The position numbers and the translations under genes were made by a program. DNA of 64,000 nucleotides from Ensifer adhaerens (lineage in GTDB: Bacteria > Pseudomonadota > Alphaproteobacteria > Rhizobiales > Rhizobiaceae): positions 1,894,509 to 1,958,508 of the forward strand of contig NZ_JABEKT010000001.1 in assembly GCF_013283195.1 (NCBI RefSeq), in the 5' to 3' direction. The notes beneath the pieces are model-generated. The model saw only the letters and a list, made by a program, of their open reading frames with translations. It made no database searches and had not been told where the DNA came from. This document shows positions 1 through 9,155 of the stretch, piece by piece. Every line of letters begins with the position of its first letter. Positions within the stretch are counted from its first letter, which is position 1.

Positions 1-168
1 CGCTGGCCCGATCGGCCTATGGTGAGTTCAGTGTTCAACATCGGCAAAGCCGTCCGGATGCGGGTTTCTGCTGCCATTGAACTGACACTCCGCTACGATC
101 CGCTTAATACCTCAAATATCGCCGGTTCCCACGGGCAACAACCGGAGAATGCAGTTAGCAAAGCATGA
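1..168 (+). CDS. C-terminal end of an unidentified protein (5' end outside window)
   Basis: Frame 1 is open from the first base to a TGA at 166-168, giving 55 residues that end in ENAVSKA. The stretch VSAAIELTLRYDP has the alternating pattern of a beta strand, but I do not recognise a family. It ends 12 bases before the convergent metallophosphatase stop. The frame could be open by chance, because the visible part is short. Confidence 0.35.
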   Translation, partial: RWPDRPMVSSVFNIGKAVRMRVSAAIELTLRYDPLNTSNIAGSHGQQPENAVSKA

Positions 169-179
169 AGTCAGTGCGG

Positions 180-923
180 CTAAGCGCCGAGAAAACCCGA
201 TGCAAGGGCCTCTGCCCATTCCGGACGGTCTCGCTGCGCCGCCAGCCTCGACATCGCCTGGTGGTCATAAGGGACCGTGCGGAACGTCGTGCTCCAATTG
301 TCGCCGGAACGCTCGATGATGGCGTAGCGCGCATCCGGTGAGCCAACCTCGACCTTGTGGGCGACCGGGTGATCGTCAGTGTAGCCTGGGCAGCCGACAC
401 TGCCGGGGTTGACCACGAGCCGTCCGTCCGCAAGGCGGATCGCCCGGGGAATGTGCGTGTGGCCGCAGAGAATGACGGGCTGCGTGATGCCTGTCGCGAA
501 GGCTTCGATGGCGCTGCGTGCCGCCTGATGGACGACGCCCTCCGCCGTCAATGCTTCGAGCCAGTAGGTTTCGTCGCTCCCTGGCGTGCCATGGCAAAGA
601 AAGAGCGCATCGCGATAGATGCGGGTGGCCGGCAATGTCGCCAGCCATTCGATATGCCGAGGCTGCAATTCCGCGTGGGCGGCGCGGTCGGACAGCCCCA
701 TGTCGGCGGGGTCGAGCGTCAGAAGGTATCGGTCATGATTTCCGGATATCGACGGGATGTCGCGCGCCATCAGGATATCGGCAGTGCGGGCGGCGTTGAG
801 CGGCCCGCTGACGTGATCGCCGAGATTGACGATGTCGGTGATGCCCAACGCGTCAATATCCGCAAGCACCGCCTCAAGCGCGAGGTCGTTGCCATGGATA
901 TCGGAAATGATCGCAACCTTCAT
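180..923 (-). CDS. metallophosphoesterase, YfcE/MJ0936-like
   Basis: A 247-residue calcineurin-like phosphoesterase. The start ATG at 923 is chosen because the protein then opens with the family's first metal motif, MKVAIISDIHGN (D8, H10). NLGDHVSG, SGNHD, a histidine in LFLCHGTPG and CGHTHIP supply the remaining metal ligands. The fold binds two metal ions and hydrolyses phosphodiester or phosphomonoester bonds; the substrate cannot be read from sequence. No signal peptide is seen, so it should be cytoplasmic. It lies 17 bases downstream of the DUF2842 gene on the same strand and may be co-transcribed with it. Confidence 0.88.
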   Translation of the reverse strand: MKVAIISDIHGNDLALEAVLADIDALGITDIVNLGDHVSGPLNAARTADILMARDIPSISGNHDRYLLTLDPADMGLSDRAAHAELQPRHIEWLATLPATRIYRDALFLCHGTPGSDETYWLEALTAEGVVHQAARSAIEAFATGITQPVILCGHTHIPRAIRLADGRLVVNPGSVGCPGYTDDHPVAHKVEVGSPDARYAIIERSGDNWSTTFRTVPYDHQAMSRLAAQRDRPEWAEALASGFLGA

Positions 924-940
924 CGGCGTTCCCTTAAGGC

Positions 941-1153
941 TCAGCGGTCCTTCGCCGGCTTTTCCATCCACTTGATGATCAGCATGGCCGGCAGCACCCA
1001 AAGCAGGCCGGTAAAGAAGAAGTACATCAGATGCACCCACCACGGGGCGGCACCGAGCAGCAACGAAGCGAAAGTCACCGCGGCGAGCGCATAGACGATG
1101 ACGAGGATGATGATCAGGATCGTGCCGATCAGCTTTCTGAGACGTACGGGCAT
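941..1153 (-). CDS. DUF2842 small membrane protein
   Basis: A 70-residue protein that begins [10 protein letters not shown] and has two hydrophobic segments (about residues 8-31 and 38-60), ending in the basic tail [10 protein letters not shown]. This matches the DUF2842 family of alphaproteobacteria, whose function is unknown. The ATG at 1153 is preferred over longer in-frame starts because it leaves the usual short basic N-terminus. It is divergent from ctaA (164 bases between starts), an arrangement that hints at a link with cytochrome oxidase assembly; that link is inference. Confidence 0.78.
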   Translation of the reverse strand: MPVRLRKLIGTILIIILVIVYALAAVTFASLLLGAAPWWVHLMYFFFTGLLWVLPAMLIIKWMEKPAKDR

Positions 1154-1317
1154 TTCATTTCTTTCAAAGGGTGCGATATCCGGCCGCGACGGCATGCCGC
1201 AAAGGGTTCGGCCTTGTTTTGCATGCCGCTCTGGTGCAAATCAACGGCTTTCCGGCAGGCGCGGCGATGAACCGCCCGATCCCCTGCCGCCAACCCCGCG
1301 ATACCAGAGGGAAAACC

Positions 1318-2421
1318 ATGGCAGGCGTCGAATTGGCGACAGAACAGATGCTCCGAAGCGAGATCGGCAGGGCCGATCGCAACCGCCGGCAGATCCGCGG
1401 CTGGCTGGTCGTCGTTCTCTTCACGCTGTTTGCGCTCGTGCTTGTCGGTGGCGCAACCCGTCTGACGGAATCCGGCCTGTCGATCACCGAATGGAAGCCG
1501 ATCCACGGCGTCATCCCACCGCTGACGGCTGAGGAGTGGGAAGAAGAGTTTCAGCTCTACCAGCGCATTCCGCAATATCAGCAGGTCAACAAGGGCATGA
1601 CCGTCGGCGAGTTCAAGACGATTTTCTGGTGGGAATGGGCGCATCGGCTGCTGGCCCGCACGATCGGCGTGATTTTTGCTGTTCCGCTCGCCTTCTTCTG
1701 GTTCACCGGTCGGGTCGAACGCCGCCTGCGGTGGCCGCTGCTCGGGATTCTGGCGCTTGGCGGCTTCCAGGGGTTCATCGGCTGGTGGATGGTATCCTCT
1801 GGCCTAGTGGAGCGAACCGAAGTCAGCCAGTATCGCCTCGCAACCCACCTCGTCATCGCCTGCCTGATCTTTGCCGCCTGCATGTGGATTCAGCGCGGGC
1901 TTTGTCCGCATTCAGGCGACGCCGCGCCGACAGATCGCTCGCGTAAGATGGCAGCGATCATCGCCATCATGAGCCTGTTCCAGATTTATCTCGGCGCGCT
2001 GGTGGCCGGCCTTGATGCGGGTTTCAGCTACAACACCTGGCCGCTGATGGATGGCGCGCTGATCCCGTCCGATCTGTTCCTGCAGCATCCCTGGTGGATC
2101 AACGTCTTCGAGAACCCGAAGACCGTGCAGTTCATCCACCGGATCGGCGCTTACGTGCTCTTCGCACTGGCGCTGATGCACGTGATCGCCTCGGTGAAGG
2201 CCGCCCCTCAGTCCACCCACGCGCGCCGGTCGGTGTTGCTGTTCGTGCTCATTGGCATTCAGGCGGTGATCGGCATCACCACGTTGTTGCTACAGGTGCC
2301 GGTCGGCTGGGGCGTCCTGCATCAGGGCGGCGCGCTGGTGGTGCTCGGCTTCGCCATTGCCCATTGGCGCGGTTTCATCGGCGAATATCCGAAGCCGACG
2401 GCCATCGAGCTGCGCAGCTAA
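1318..2421 (+). CDS. ctaA: haem A synthase (COX15/CtaA, type 2)
   Basis: A 367-residue multi-pass membrane protein that oxidises the C8 methyl of haem O to a formyl group, making haem A for aa3-type cytochrome oxidase. [19 protein letters not shown] after the first membrane helix and EWAHRLLAR carry conserved COX15 residues; further histidines occur in [16 protein letters not shown] and VLHQGGA and fit haem binding. About eight hydrophobic segments are visible. The ATG at 1318 is preceded by AGAGGGAAAACC, a good ribosome site, and gives the usual length. A shared hairpin terminator separates it from convergent argC. Confidence 0.95.
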   Translation: MAGVELATEQMLRSEIGRADRNRRQIRGWLVVVLFTLFALVLVGGATRLTESGLSITEWKPIHGVIPPLTAEEWEEEFQLYQRIPQYQQVNKGMTVGEFKTIFWWEWAHRLLARTIGVIFAVPLAFFWFTGRVERRLRWPLLGILALGGFQGFIGWWMVSSGLVERTEVSQYRLATHLVIACLIFAACMWIQRGLCPHSGDAAPTDRSRKMAAIIAIMSLFQIYLGALVAGLDAGFSYNTWPLMDGALIPSDLFLQHPWWINVFENPKTVQFIHRIGAYVLFALALMHVIASVKAAPQSTHARRSVLLFVLIGIQAVIGITTLLLQVPVGWGVLHQGGALVVLGFAIAHWRGFIGEYPKPTAIELRS

Positions 2422-2442
2422 AGCCTGCCACATCAATAAAAA

Positions 2443-2469
2443 AAGCCCGGCAAACGTCTCGCCGGGCTT
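2443..2469. terminator. bidirectional terminator between ctaA and argC
   Basis: AAGCCCGGC at 2443-2451 pairs perfectly with GCCGGGCTT at 2461-2469 across a 9-base loop, with A-rich sequence on the left and TTCTTGTTTG on the right. It lies between the convergent stops of ctaA and argC and can serve both. Confidence 0.8.
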
Positions 2470-2492
2470 CTTGTTTGTGACGCTGCCGCCGA

Positions 2493-3425
2493 TCAGGCCG
2501 ACAGCATCAAATCCATGTTCTGGACGGCCGCACCTGAGGCGCCCTTGCCGAGGTTGTCGAGCAGGGCGACCAGGTTCACGTGGGTTCCGCCCGGCGTGCC
2601 GAACACGAAGAGCTTCATCGTGTCTGCGCCGGCGAGCTCCGTCGCATCGATACGCCCGAGCTTCTCGCTGGCGGCAAGCGGGACGACCTCGACGATCGAC
2701 TGCCCGACATAATGCTCGACTAATGCGGAATGAATGCTCTCGATCGTCGCGCCGGAGGCGAGATCGTCGAGATAGAGCGGGACTTGCACGATCATGCCCT
2801 GCGGGAATTTGCCGACTGAAGGCGCAAAGACCGGAGCGCGGTCGAGCAGCCCGTGCATCTTCATTTCGGGCACGTGCTTGTGTTTGAGCGTCAGGCCGTA
2901 GAGGAAATGCGGCGCGCTGATGTGGTCCGAGTTCGCCTCGTCTTCCATCTGCGCGATCATCTGCTTGCCACCACCCGTATAGCCGGAAACGGCGTTGACC
3001 GTCACCGGGTAGCCATCGGGCAGAATGCCGGCCTGGCGCAGCGGCCGGATGACGCCGATGGCGCCTGTCGGGTAGCAGCCGGGATTGGCAACATGGCGGG
3101 CGTCGCGGATCTTGGCCGGCTGCGCACTGTCCATCTCCGCAAAGCCATAGGCCCAGTCCGGTGCGATCCGGTGTGCGGTCGAGGTATCGATGATGCGCAC
3201 CCGGTTGTTGCCGGAGACCATGGAAACGGCCTCGCGTGAGGCGTCGTCCGGCAGGCAGAGGATGGCGATGTCGGCATTGTTCAGAAGATCTTCACGCATC
3301 GCGGCGTTGCGTCGCTCGGCTTCCGGTATCGACAGGAGTTCGAGATCGCTGCGGCCGGCCATGCGGGTGCGGATCTGCAACCCGGTGGTGCCGTGTTCGC
3401 CATCGATGAAGATCTTCGGTTTCAT
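2493..3425 (-). CDS. argC: N-acetyl-gamma-glutamyl-phosphate reductase
   Basis: A 310-residue enzyme of the short (type 2) ArgC class. It reduces N-acetylglutamyl phosphate to the semialdehyde with NADPH, the third step of arginine synthesis. The N-terminal nucleotide-binding motif is [15 protein letters not shown], the catalytic cysteine is C117 in ANPGCYPTG, and SGYTGGGK and [21 protein letters not shown] are also typical. The product is cytoplasmic. The nearby speB-family gene also belongs to arginine/polyamine metabolism but is separated by an unrelated gene on the other strand. Confidence 0.96.
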   Translation of the reverse strand: MKPKIFIDGEHGTTGLQIRTRMAGRSDLELLSIPEAERRNAAMREDLLNNADIAILCLPDDASREAVSMVSGNNRVRIIDTSTAHRIAPDWAYGFAEMDSAQPAKIRDARHVANPGCYPTGAIGVIRPLRQAGILPDGYPVTVNAVSGYTGGGKQMIAQMEDEANSDHISAPHFLYGLTLKHKHVPEMKMHGLLDRAPVFAPSVGKFPQGMIVQVPLYLDDLASGATIESIHSALVEHYVGQSIVEVVPLAASEKLGRIDATELAGADTMKLFVFGTPGGTHVNLVALLDNLGKGASGAAVQNMDLMLSA

Positions 3426-3710
3426 GATTTTCCCGTTCTTCCAGAAGGTTACGAGTCATTGCGGAATCAATCTGACACAGATTTGATTCAGTTTCTCAAC
3501 GCACCGTTCGAGCGTCGAGCGCCCGCCCGGTGGCGCGGTCGTGTTCATATATAAGCAGCGGCCGGAGCCCGCAACCGTGCAGCCGGTGCTCGCGGCGGAT
3601 TGGTGGCGCGGCGGCGCACGTTGCGCCCTTAACCATGACTTGCGATTTGCAACCTAAAGGTTGCCTTCTGCCCGGAAATTCCGCATCTGAAGAATTGTCA
3701 TAAAACTGTC

Positions 3711-5411
3711 ATGGGGAAGCGGCGGGTGAAGAGCGTTATGGAGAAGGCTGGGCGCGTGCTCAGGCACCCGCTGCCTATCGCGCTGGCGTTTCTCGCGCTG
3801 CTGCAAGCCTTGCACTACTTCGATACGCGGTGGCGGTTCGTGCCCTTCCTCGTCACGGTGACGCTGGCGATCGCCGCATTGCTGTTCCTGTTGTCGCGTC
3901 GGCCGGCTTTTTCGCTTTGGGCTGCGGGCCTGACGGTCTTGCTGATTGCGGCGATGTCGGAGGTCAAGTTCCGCCTCAAGGGCTTTTCCCTTCACGTCTT
4001 CGATTTCGCCTTCACCGGCCTCGATCGATCCGCGCTCTCCTTTCTCGTCGGTTCCTATTTCCATCTTCTGATCGCTGGCATCGCGGCGCTGATCGCAGCG
4101 CTCGTGTTCCTGATCATGGCATTTCGCAGCGATCGTCCGTCGGGACGCTCTTTTGGCGTTCGCGCCGGCCTGCTTTTCGCCATGGCCGCCGGCGTCTTCG
4201 TTCTCTATCCCGACAAGAAGGACGAGCCGGACTACGTCCATTACATCTCCGGCTACGACGCCTCGTCCTTTTTCGTCTCGATCGGCGATCTCGAATTTCC
4301 GCTCGGGCGTATCGTACTTGCCGATCGGCTGGAGAATGTCGAGGCGAAGGGCAGCCTTCGCGACGACATCAGCTGCGACGTGGCCGCGAGCAAACCCGAC
4401 CTTTTCGTCGTGCTCAGCGAGAGCCAGACGAGCCCCAGCTACTTCCCGCAGGTGAACGTTCCGGAGTGGATGAGCGCGTCGTTCCAGTCGCAGGACGGCC
4501 AGGTGCATCCCCTGCAGGTCGAGACGTTCGGCGGCGGCACATGGGTCACGAACTTTTCCGTCATGACAGGATTATCCGGTGCGGACTTTGGTTGGCAAAG
4601 CCCCTATGTCACGCAAATCCTCGAGGGCAGGGTGAAGACGAGCCTGCCAAGTCTGTTGGCGCGATGCGGTTATCGCACCGTCGCGGTGATGCCGATGCAG
4701 GCGAGTTTCGTCAACGAGGGGCCATTCCTGACGTCGATCGGTTTTCAGGAGATCGTCGACTTCGACGCGATGAAGCCGAAATCGCATTTCGTGCGCGACA
4801 GCTTCTATTTCGATGCTGTCGAACGGATCGTTCGAGAGCATCGCGAGAAGGATCGGCGTCCGTTGTTCATTGCCATGCAGACGCTTTTTCCGCACGGGCC
4901 CTATGATATGAGCCTTGTGCCGGCGGACGCGTTACCGGGCACGGCTCTCGCCCCTGACGCCGAACCCAACGAGTACCTGCGCCGTGTGGCGCTCGCAAAG
5001 CAAGATCTTCAGGATTTTCGCAGCAAGCGCCAGCAGGCGCCTGGCCCCAATGGCACTGTCGTTCTCGATTTCGGCGATCACCAAGCAGTTGCCACCAAGG
5101 ACTATCTGCTGGCTGATGCGCCCGCAGGCAATGTCTTTGCCGACCTCAGATCGCTCGCCTACAAGACCTACTATTCGGTTTACGCCTACGGGCGCGAGAT
5201 CGATATGCGGCCTTTTGCCAAGCCGCTGGATGTCGGCTTCCTCTCGGCAAGCCTGATCGAGGCCGCCGGCCTGCCGACATCGCCGACATTTAAGGCGCTG
5301 GCGCGCCTGCGTGATGCCTGCGGCGGATACTACCACACCTGCCCGGACCGCTCGCTCGTCGACCAGCATCTTCGCCAACGCCAGAATGCGGGACTGCTCA
5401 ATCTCGATTGA
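3711..5411 (+). CDS. membrane-anchored sulfatase / LTA-synthase-like phosphoglycerol transferase
   Basis: A 566-residue protein with roughly five hydrophobic segments in the first 185 residues followed by an extracytoplasmic alkaline-phosphatase-superfamily domain. Conserved pieces are LFVVLSESQTS (metal-binding acidic residue), GGGTWVTNFSVMTG (likely nucleophilic threonine), TLFPHGPYD and VLDFGDHQA. This is the architecture of LtaS, MdoB/OpgB and rhizobial cyclic-glucan phosphoglycerol transferases, so transfer of a phosphoglycerol or phosphoethanolamine group to a periplasmic glycan or lipid is likely; the acceptor is unknown. An ATG at 3738 with a nearby GAAGAG is a good alternative start. 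It stands alone between two minus-strand genes. Confidence 0.75.
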   Translation: MGKRRVKSVMEKAGRVLRHPLPIALAFLALLQALHYFDTRWRFVPFLVTVTLAIAALLFLLSRRPAFSLWAAGLTVLLIAAMSEVKFRLKGFSLHVFDFAFTGLDRSALSFLVGSYFHLLIAGIAALIAALVFLIMAFRSDRPSGRSFGVRAGLLFAMAAGVFVLYPDKKDEPDYVHYISGYDASSFFVSIGDLEFPLGRIVLADRLENVEAKGSLRDDISCDVAASKPDLFVVLSESQTSPSYFPQVNVPEWMSASFQSQDGQVHPLQVETFGGGTWVTNFSVMTGLSGADFGWQSPYVTQILEGRVKTSLPSLLARCGYRTVAVMPMQASFVNEGPFLTSIGFQEIVDFDAMKPKSHFVRDSFYFDAVERIVREHREKDRRPLFIAMQTLFPHGPYDMSLVPADALPGTALAPDAEPNEYLRRVALAKQDLQDFRSKRQQAPGPNGTVVLDFGDHQAVATKDYLLADAPAGNVFADLRSLAYKTYYSVYAYGREIDMRPFAKPLDVGFLSASLIEAAGLPTSPTFKALARLRDACGGYYHTCPDRSLVDQHLRQRQNAGLLNLD

Positions 5412-5422
5412 TGGCCGTGCGA

Positions 5423-6385
5423 TCAGCGCAGCGTCGAGCGCTCCGCCAGCTTTTCGGCATGCAGGCCAAGCATGTACATGGCGACGGTGGCACCGGCGAT
5501 GGCGGTGATATCGGCGTGGTCATAGGCGGGTGCGACTTCGACCACATCGCTGCCGACGACCGTCAGTGCACCCAGCTTGCGCAGAACCGAAAGCATCTTT
5601 GAGCTGGACGGTCCGCCGGCAACGGGCGTGCCGGTGCCGGGCGCATAGGCCGGGTCGAGGCAATCGATGTCAAACGTCAGATAGGCCTTGCGTTCCCCGA
5701 CCTGCTGGATGATGGCGTCTGCAATGTCTGCGACCCTCATTTCCTCGATGTCGTAGCCATAGAGAATGCGGATACCGCAATCCTCCGGCGCATGGGTGCG
5801 AATACCGATCTGGATCGACGCGTCGGTGTCGATGAGGCCAGCGCGCGCTGCACGGCCGACAAAGGAGCCATGATCGATGCGGCCGCGTTCGTCCGGCCAG
5901 GTGTCCTGATGCGCGTCGAACTGGACGAGGGCGAGGGGGCCGTGGATCGCAGCGTGCGCCTTGAGGATCGGATAGGTGACGAAATGGTCGCCGCCCAGTG
6001 TCTGGAGATAGGCGCCGCTCTTCAGGATCTTTGCCGTTTCACGCTCGATCGTTGCCGGTGTTTTCGAGTGGTTGCCGTAATCGAGCAGGCAGTCGCCGTA
6101 GTCGATGGTCGCCATCTCGGCGAAGAGATCGCGCTCGAACGGGTACTGCGGATCGTTGTCGAAGATCGCCGATGCGCGGCGGATCGCCTGCGGCCCGAAG
6201 CGGGCACCGGGACGGTTTGAGGTGGCGGCGTCAAAGGGGATACCCCAGACGACGGCATCGACGTCTTTCAGCTGCTTTGAGTATTTTCTTCGCATGAAGG
6301 AGAGAATGCCGGCATGCGTCGGGTCCGATGCCGCCGAAGTCAGTGAGCGCGCCGTCAGCGCGTGATCGATCGTCCTGTTCGCCAT
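5423..6385 (-). CDS. speB: agmatinase-type ureohydrolase (arginase family)
   Basis: A 320-residue arginase/agmatinase family enzyme. The manganese ligands are visible as H134 in GGDHF, D157, H159 and D161 in FDAHQDT, and D239 and D241 in FDIDCLDP, followed by the family stretch AYAPGTGTP. The expected reaction is hydrolysis of agmatine (or another guanidino compound) to putrescine and urea. The ATG at 6385 is preceded by GGAGACGGGAT; longer in-frame versions add an unrelated basic extension. Family members also hydrolyse guanidinobutyrate or proclavaminate, so the substrate is inferred. Confidence 0.88.
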   Translation of the reverse strand: MANRTIDHALTARSLTSAASDPTHAGILSFMRRKYSKQLKDVDAVVWGIPFDAATSNRPGARFGPQAIRRASAIFDNDPQYPFERDLFAEMATIDYGDCLLDYGNHSKTPATIERETAKILKSGAYLQTLGGDHFVTYPILKAHAAIHGPLALVQFDAHQDTWPDERGRIDHGSFVGRAARAGLIDTDASIQIGIRTHAPEDCGIRILYGYDIEEMRVADIADAIIQQVGERKAYLTFDIDCLDPAYAPGTGTPVAGGPSSSKMLSVLRKLGALTVVGSDVVEVAPAYDHADITAIAGATVAMYMLGLHAEKLAERSTLR

Positions 6386-6567
6386 ATCCCGTCTCCCGTG
6401 TATGGCGAGACGTTGGACAATCGTCGCCGGCAAGGCAAGTCCCTGCCGGCGAATTCTCTTGCACACCCCTTTAGATCGATTCCGATCAAAGGATAAATTA
6501 TGCAGTATATTCATGGTGTTACAGCTCCATCTGCGCGTCATGTTTGACGCGTGGCGCTGTAATGCTG

Positions 6568-7359
6568 TCAGGACGCCTTGGCTTCGTAGGTCGGCGCGAA
6601 GTCGCCAAGCGCCTTGGCCTCGTTGATCCGCGCGCCAATGTCCTCCTCGATGATCGCCTCAAGCTGTGCGAAGCTGTCGATGACATAATAGATCGGCTGG
6701 ACGATATCGATGCGGTACGGCGTGCGCAGCACGGTCATCAGGTCGAAGGGGCGGAATTCGCTGGCCGAAGGTTCCATAGCCGTCCGGGTCTCGTTCGGCG
6801 ACGACACGATGCCGGCACCGAAGCAGCGCCGTCCTTGCGGCGTGTTGATCAGGCCGAACTCCACGGTGAACCAGAAGATCCGGAACATGTGCCAGGAATA
6901 GCCCTTGCCGAGGGCTACGGCCTTTTCGCCGAAGCGGCGGACGAAATGGGCGTAGCTCTGGTTGGTCAGGAGCGGGCAGTGGCCGAACACTTCGTGGAAG
7001 ATATCGGGCTCTTCGATGTAGTCGATATGTTCGCGCCGGCGGATGAAGGTCGCGAGCGGAAACTTGCCCTCTGACAGAAGCTCGTAGAACCGCGAGGGCG
7101 GGATCAGCGCCGGTACGCCTTCGACGCCGAAGCCGGTGGTTTCCTGCAGGCGGCGGTTGACCTCCTGCAACTGCGGTACGCGGTCCGGGCCAAGACCGAG
7201 CTTGCGTGCACCCTCCAGATATTCGTCGCAGGCCTTGTCGGCGAGCAGCTTCATCTGCCGCTGGTAAAGCTCGCCCCAAATCGCGTCCTCTTCGGGCGTG
7301 TAATGATAGCTGCCGTCCGGCTCGGGCAGTTTCGCGGTGTAGCTGCTTTCTTTCGGCAT
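6568..7359 (-). CDS. phhA: phenylalanine 4-monooxygenase
   Basis: A 263-residue bacterial-type aromatic amino acid hydroxylase catalytic domain that converts phenylalanine to tyrosine using tetrahydrobiopterin and O2. The non-haem iron ligands are H122 and H127 in IFHEVFGHCP and E167 in FWFTVEFGL. The length is normal for single-domain bacterial enzymes, which lack the eukaryotic regulatory ACT domain. The ATG at 7359 gives the start MPKESSYTAK. It is divergently transcribed from an Lrp/AsnC regulator 111 bases away, the usual arrangement for a regulator of aromatic amino acid use. Confidence 0.95.
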   Translation of the reverse strand: MPKESSYTAKLPEPDGSYHYTPEEDAIWGELYQRQMKLLADKACDEYLEGARKLGLGPDRVPQLQEVNRRLQETTGFGVEGVPALIPPSRFYELLSEGKFPLATFIRRREHIDYIEEPDIFHEVFGHCPLLTNQSYAHFVRRFGEKAVALGKGYSWHMFRIFWFTVEFGLINTPQGRRCFGAGIVSSPNETRTAMEPSASEFRPFDLMTVLRTPYRIDIVQPIYYVIDSFAQLEAIIEEDIGARINEAKALGDFAPTYEAKAS

Positions 7360-7470
7360 GACGTCTCCTCTTCGCCAAAACACCAAGTTGTTGCAATTGT
7401 ATCGCGAATGGAGCGAGTATTTGTTTCACAGTTGCCGGTGGAGGACGCTGTTGCGGGAGGAAATTTCGGA

Positions 7471-7944
7471 ATGTCATCGGATTTGAAGGAAACTTCCCAA
7501 CCATTGCGTAAGCTGCTGCGGCTGATTCAGGCCGATAGCGGCCAGTCCCTATCGGAACTCGCGGAACGGGCGGGCATGTCGCAAAGCTCGACCTGGCGGC
7601 GGCTTCAGGAGCTTGAGGCCGACGGGGTGATCCGCAAGCGGGTGGCGCTGCTCGATCCGGGCAAGCTGGACCTGAAGCTCTGCATCATCGCGCATGTGAC
7701 GCTGGAGGACCATCATGACGAGGCGATTGCCGCCTTCTCGGCGGTCGTGCGCGACCGGCCGGAGATCATGGAGTGCTACGCGCTGTCGGGCACCTTCGAC
7801 TACATGCTGAAGATCCGGGCAAACGACGTCGACAGCTACGACGCCTTCATGACGCGCTACCTGATGCGCAATCCGCATGTGCGCACGGTGGTGTCGAGCT
7901 TCGTGCTGCGCGAACTGAAATCGACGACGGAATTGCCGATCTGA
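7471..7944 (+). CDS. Lrp/AsnC family transcriptional regulator
   Basis: A 157-residue protein with an N-terminal winged helix-turn-helix (LSELAERAGMSQSSTWRRLQELEADGVI) and a C-terminal RAM ligand-binding/oligomerisation domain (VMECYALSGTFDYMLKI-like block and a final VVSSFVLRELK strand). The ATG at 7471 follows GGGAGGAAATTTCGGA, a strong ribosome site, so the longer in-frame reading is rejected. Divergent from phhA, it probably activates or represses that gene in response to phenylalanine or another amino acid, as PhhR-like or Lrp-like regulators do; this is inference from position. Confidence 0.92.
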   Translation: MSSDLKETSQPLRKLLRLIQADSGQSLSELAERAGMSQSSTWRRLQELEADGVIRKRVALLDPGKLDLKLCIIAHVTLEDHHDEAIAAFSAVVRDRPEIMECYALSGTFDYMLKIRANDVDSYDAFMTRYLMRNPHVRTVVSSFVLRELKSTTELPI

Positions 7945-7952
7945 AACGAAAA

Positions 7953-7974
7953 AAGGCCGAGCGAACCCGGCCTT
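7953..7974. terminator. terminator between lrp-type gene and rpsI
   Basis: AAGGCCG (7953-7959) pairs with CGGCCTT (7968-7974), with a run of A immediately to the left and TT/CC to the right. It sits between two convergent genes; the A run gives a U tail to minus-strand rpsI transcripts. Confidence 0.65.
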
Positions 7975-7998
7975 CCAAGATGCAGTGTCTTCCAGCGA

Positions 7999-8466
7999 TT
8001 AACGCTTGGAGAACTGGAACGAACGACGGGCCTTGGCCTTGCCGTACTTCTTACGTTCAACGACACGGCTGTCGCGGGTCAGGAAGCCGCCCTTCTTCAG
8101 GACCGAGCGCAGGCCCGGTTCGAAGTAGGTGAGCGCCTTGGAGATGCCGTGACGAACGGCACCGGCCTGGCCGGAGAGACCGCCACCGGCGACCGTCGCG
8201 TCGATGTCGAACTGGCCGTCACGGGCAGCTGCGACGATCGGCTGCTGCAGGATCATCTGCAGAACCGGACGAGCGAAGTAGTCGAGGTACGGCTTGCCGT
8301 TGATGGTGATCTTGCCCGAGCCGGGCTTGACCCATACGCGGGCAACAGCGTTCTTACGCTTGCCGGTCGCATAGGAGCGGCCCTGAGCGTCGACCTTCTT
8401 GACGTGAACCGGAGCTGCCGGTTCCGCAGTCGTGGCGATTTCCTTGAGAGCGGAAAGGTCGGCCAT
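7999..8466 (-). CDS. rpsI: 30S ribosomal protein S9
   Basis: A 155-residue S9 with the conserved block [26 protein letters not shown] and the basic C-terminal tail ending [11 protein letters not shown], which reaches the ribosomal P site. A rhizobial-type N-terminal extension of about 25 residues precedes the core. Its start overlaps the rplM stop (TAATG), so the two are translationally coupled. Confidence 0.98.
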   Translation of the reverse strand: MADLSALKEIATTAEPAAPVHVKKVDAQGRSYATGKRKNAVARVWVKPGSGKITINGKPYLDYFARPVLQMILQQPIVAAARDGQFDIDATVAGGGLSGQAGAVRHGISKALTYFEPGLRSVLKKGGFLTRDSRVVERKKYGKAKARRSFQFSKR

Positions 8467-8930
8467 TAGGCGCTCCTTGTGTTCTTGCTGTTCAGCTTGG
8501 CGACGTCGAGGACGGCCGGCTGCTGTGCTTCATGCGGGTGGTTCGAGCCTGCGTATACGCGCAGGTTCTTCATCTGGCGACGGCCGAGCGGGCCGCGCGG
8601 AACCATGCGCTCGACGGCCTTCTCGAGGACGCGCTCCGGGAAGCGGCCTTCGATGATCTGGCGCGCAGTGCGCTCCTTGATGCCGCCGGGGTAGCCGGTG
8701 TGCCAGTAGTACTTCTTGTCGGTGTACTTCTTGCCCGTGAGCACGGCCTTCTCGGCGTTGATCACGATGACGTTGTCGCCATCGTCAACATGCGGCGTGA
8801 AGGTGGCTTTGTGCTTGCCGCGCAGGCGGTTCGCGATGATGGAAGCGAGGCGACCGACAACGAGGCCTTCGGCGTCGATGATGATCCACTTCTTCTCCAC
8901 CTCTGCAGGCTTCTGAACGAAGGTTCCCAT
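8466..8930 (-). CDS. rplM: 50S ribosomal protein L13
   Basis: A 154-residue L13 with the conserved opening [19 protein letters not shown], the block [18 protein letters not shown] and [20 protein letters not shown]. It is the first gene of the two-gene rplM-rpsI operon. The mRNA leader is about 110 bases long and contains two hairpins downstream of a near-consensus promoter. Confidence 0.98.
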   Translation of the reverse strand: MGTFVQKPAEVEKKWIIIDAEGLVVGRLASIIANRLRGKHKATFTPHVDDGDNVIVINAEKAVLTGKKYTDKKYYWHTGYPGGIKERTARQIIEGRFPERVLEKAVERMVPRGPLGRRQMKNLRVYAGSNHPHEAQQPAVLDVAKLNSKNTRSA

Positions 8931-8988
8931 AACAAAACTCTTTCTCTGGACCCGAGCGGCGAACCGCTGGGCGTTTCTTGTTGCTTGG

Positions 8989-9011
8989 TTTTGGCTGAAT
9001 TTCAGCCAAAA
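8989..9011 (-). promoter_or_regulatory. hairpin in the rplM leader
   Basis: TTTTGGCTGA (8989-8998) and TCAGCCAAAA (9002-9011) form a perfect 10-bp stem with a 3-base loop inside the rplM 5' leader. A second small hairpin, AGCGG-CGAA-CCGCT, lies at about 8954-8967, closer to the start. There is no long U run, so this looks like a leader structure rather than a terminator. Autogenous control by L13 is possible but not shown. Confidence 0.5.
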
Positions 9012-9049
9012 GAAGAAAGCGGCCCGAAGGGGACCGCGATCTGAGGGAG

Positions 9050-9078
9050 CTTATACGCAAGCGGGAAATGGGCGTCAA
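9050..9078 (-). promoter_or_regulatory. sigma-70 type promoter for rplM-rpsI
   Basis: On the minus strand TTGACG (9078-9073) is followed after exactly 17 bases by TATAAG (9055-9050), a near-consensus housekeeping promoter. Transcription should start near 9043, leaving a leader of about 113 bases before rplM. Confidence 0.75.
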
Positions 9079-9155
9079 CAACAGCGATTTCGCTGCTGTG
9101 AAATAAAGTGAAGCAAAAACAATGTGTTATCCTTGTGGTATTTTAATACCTCAAA

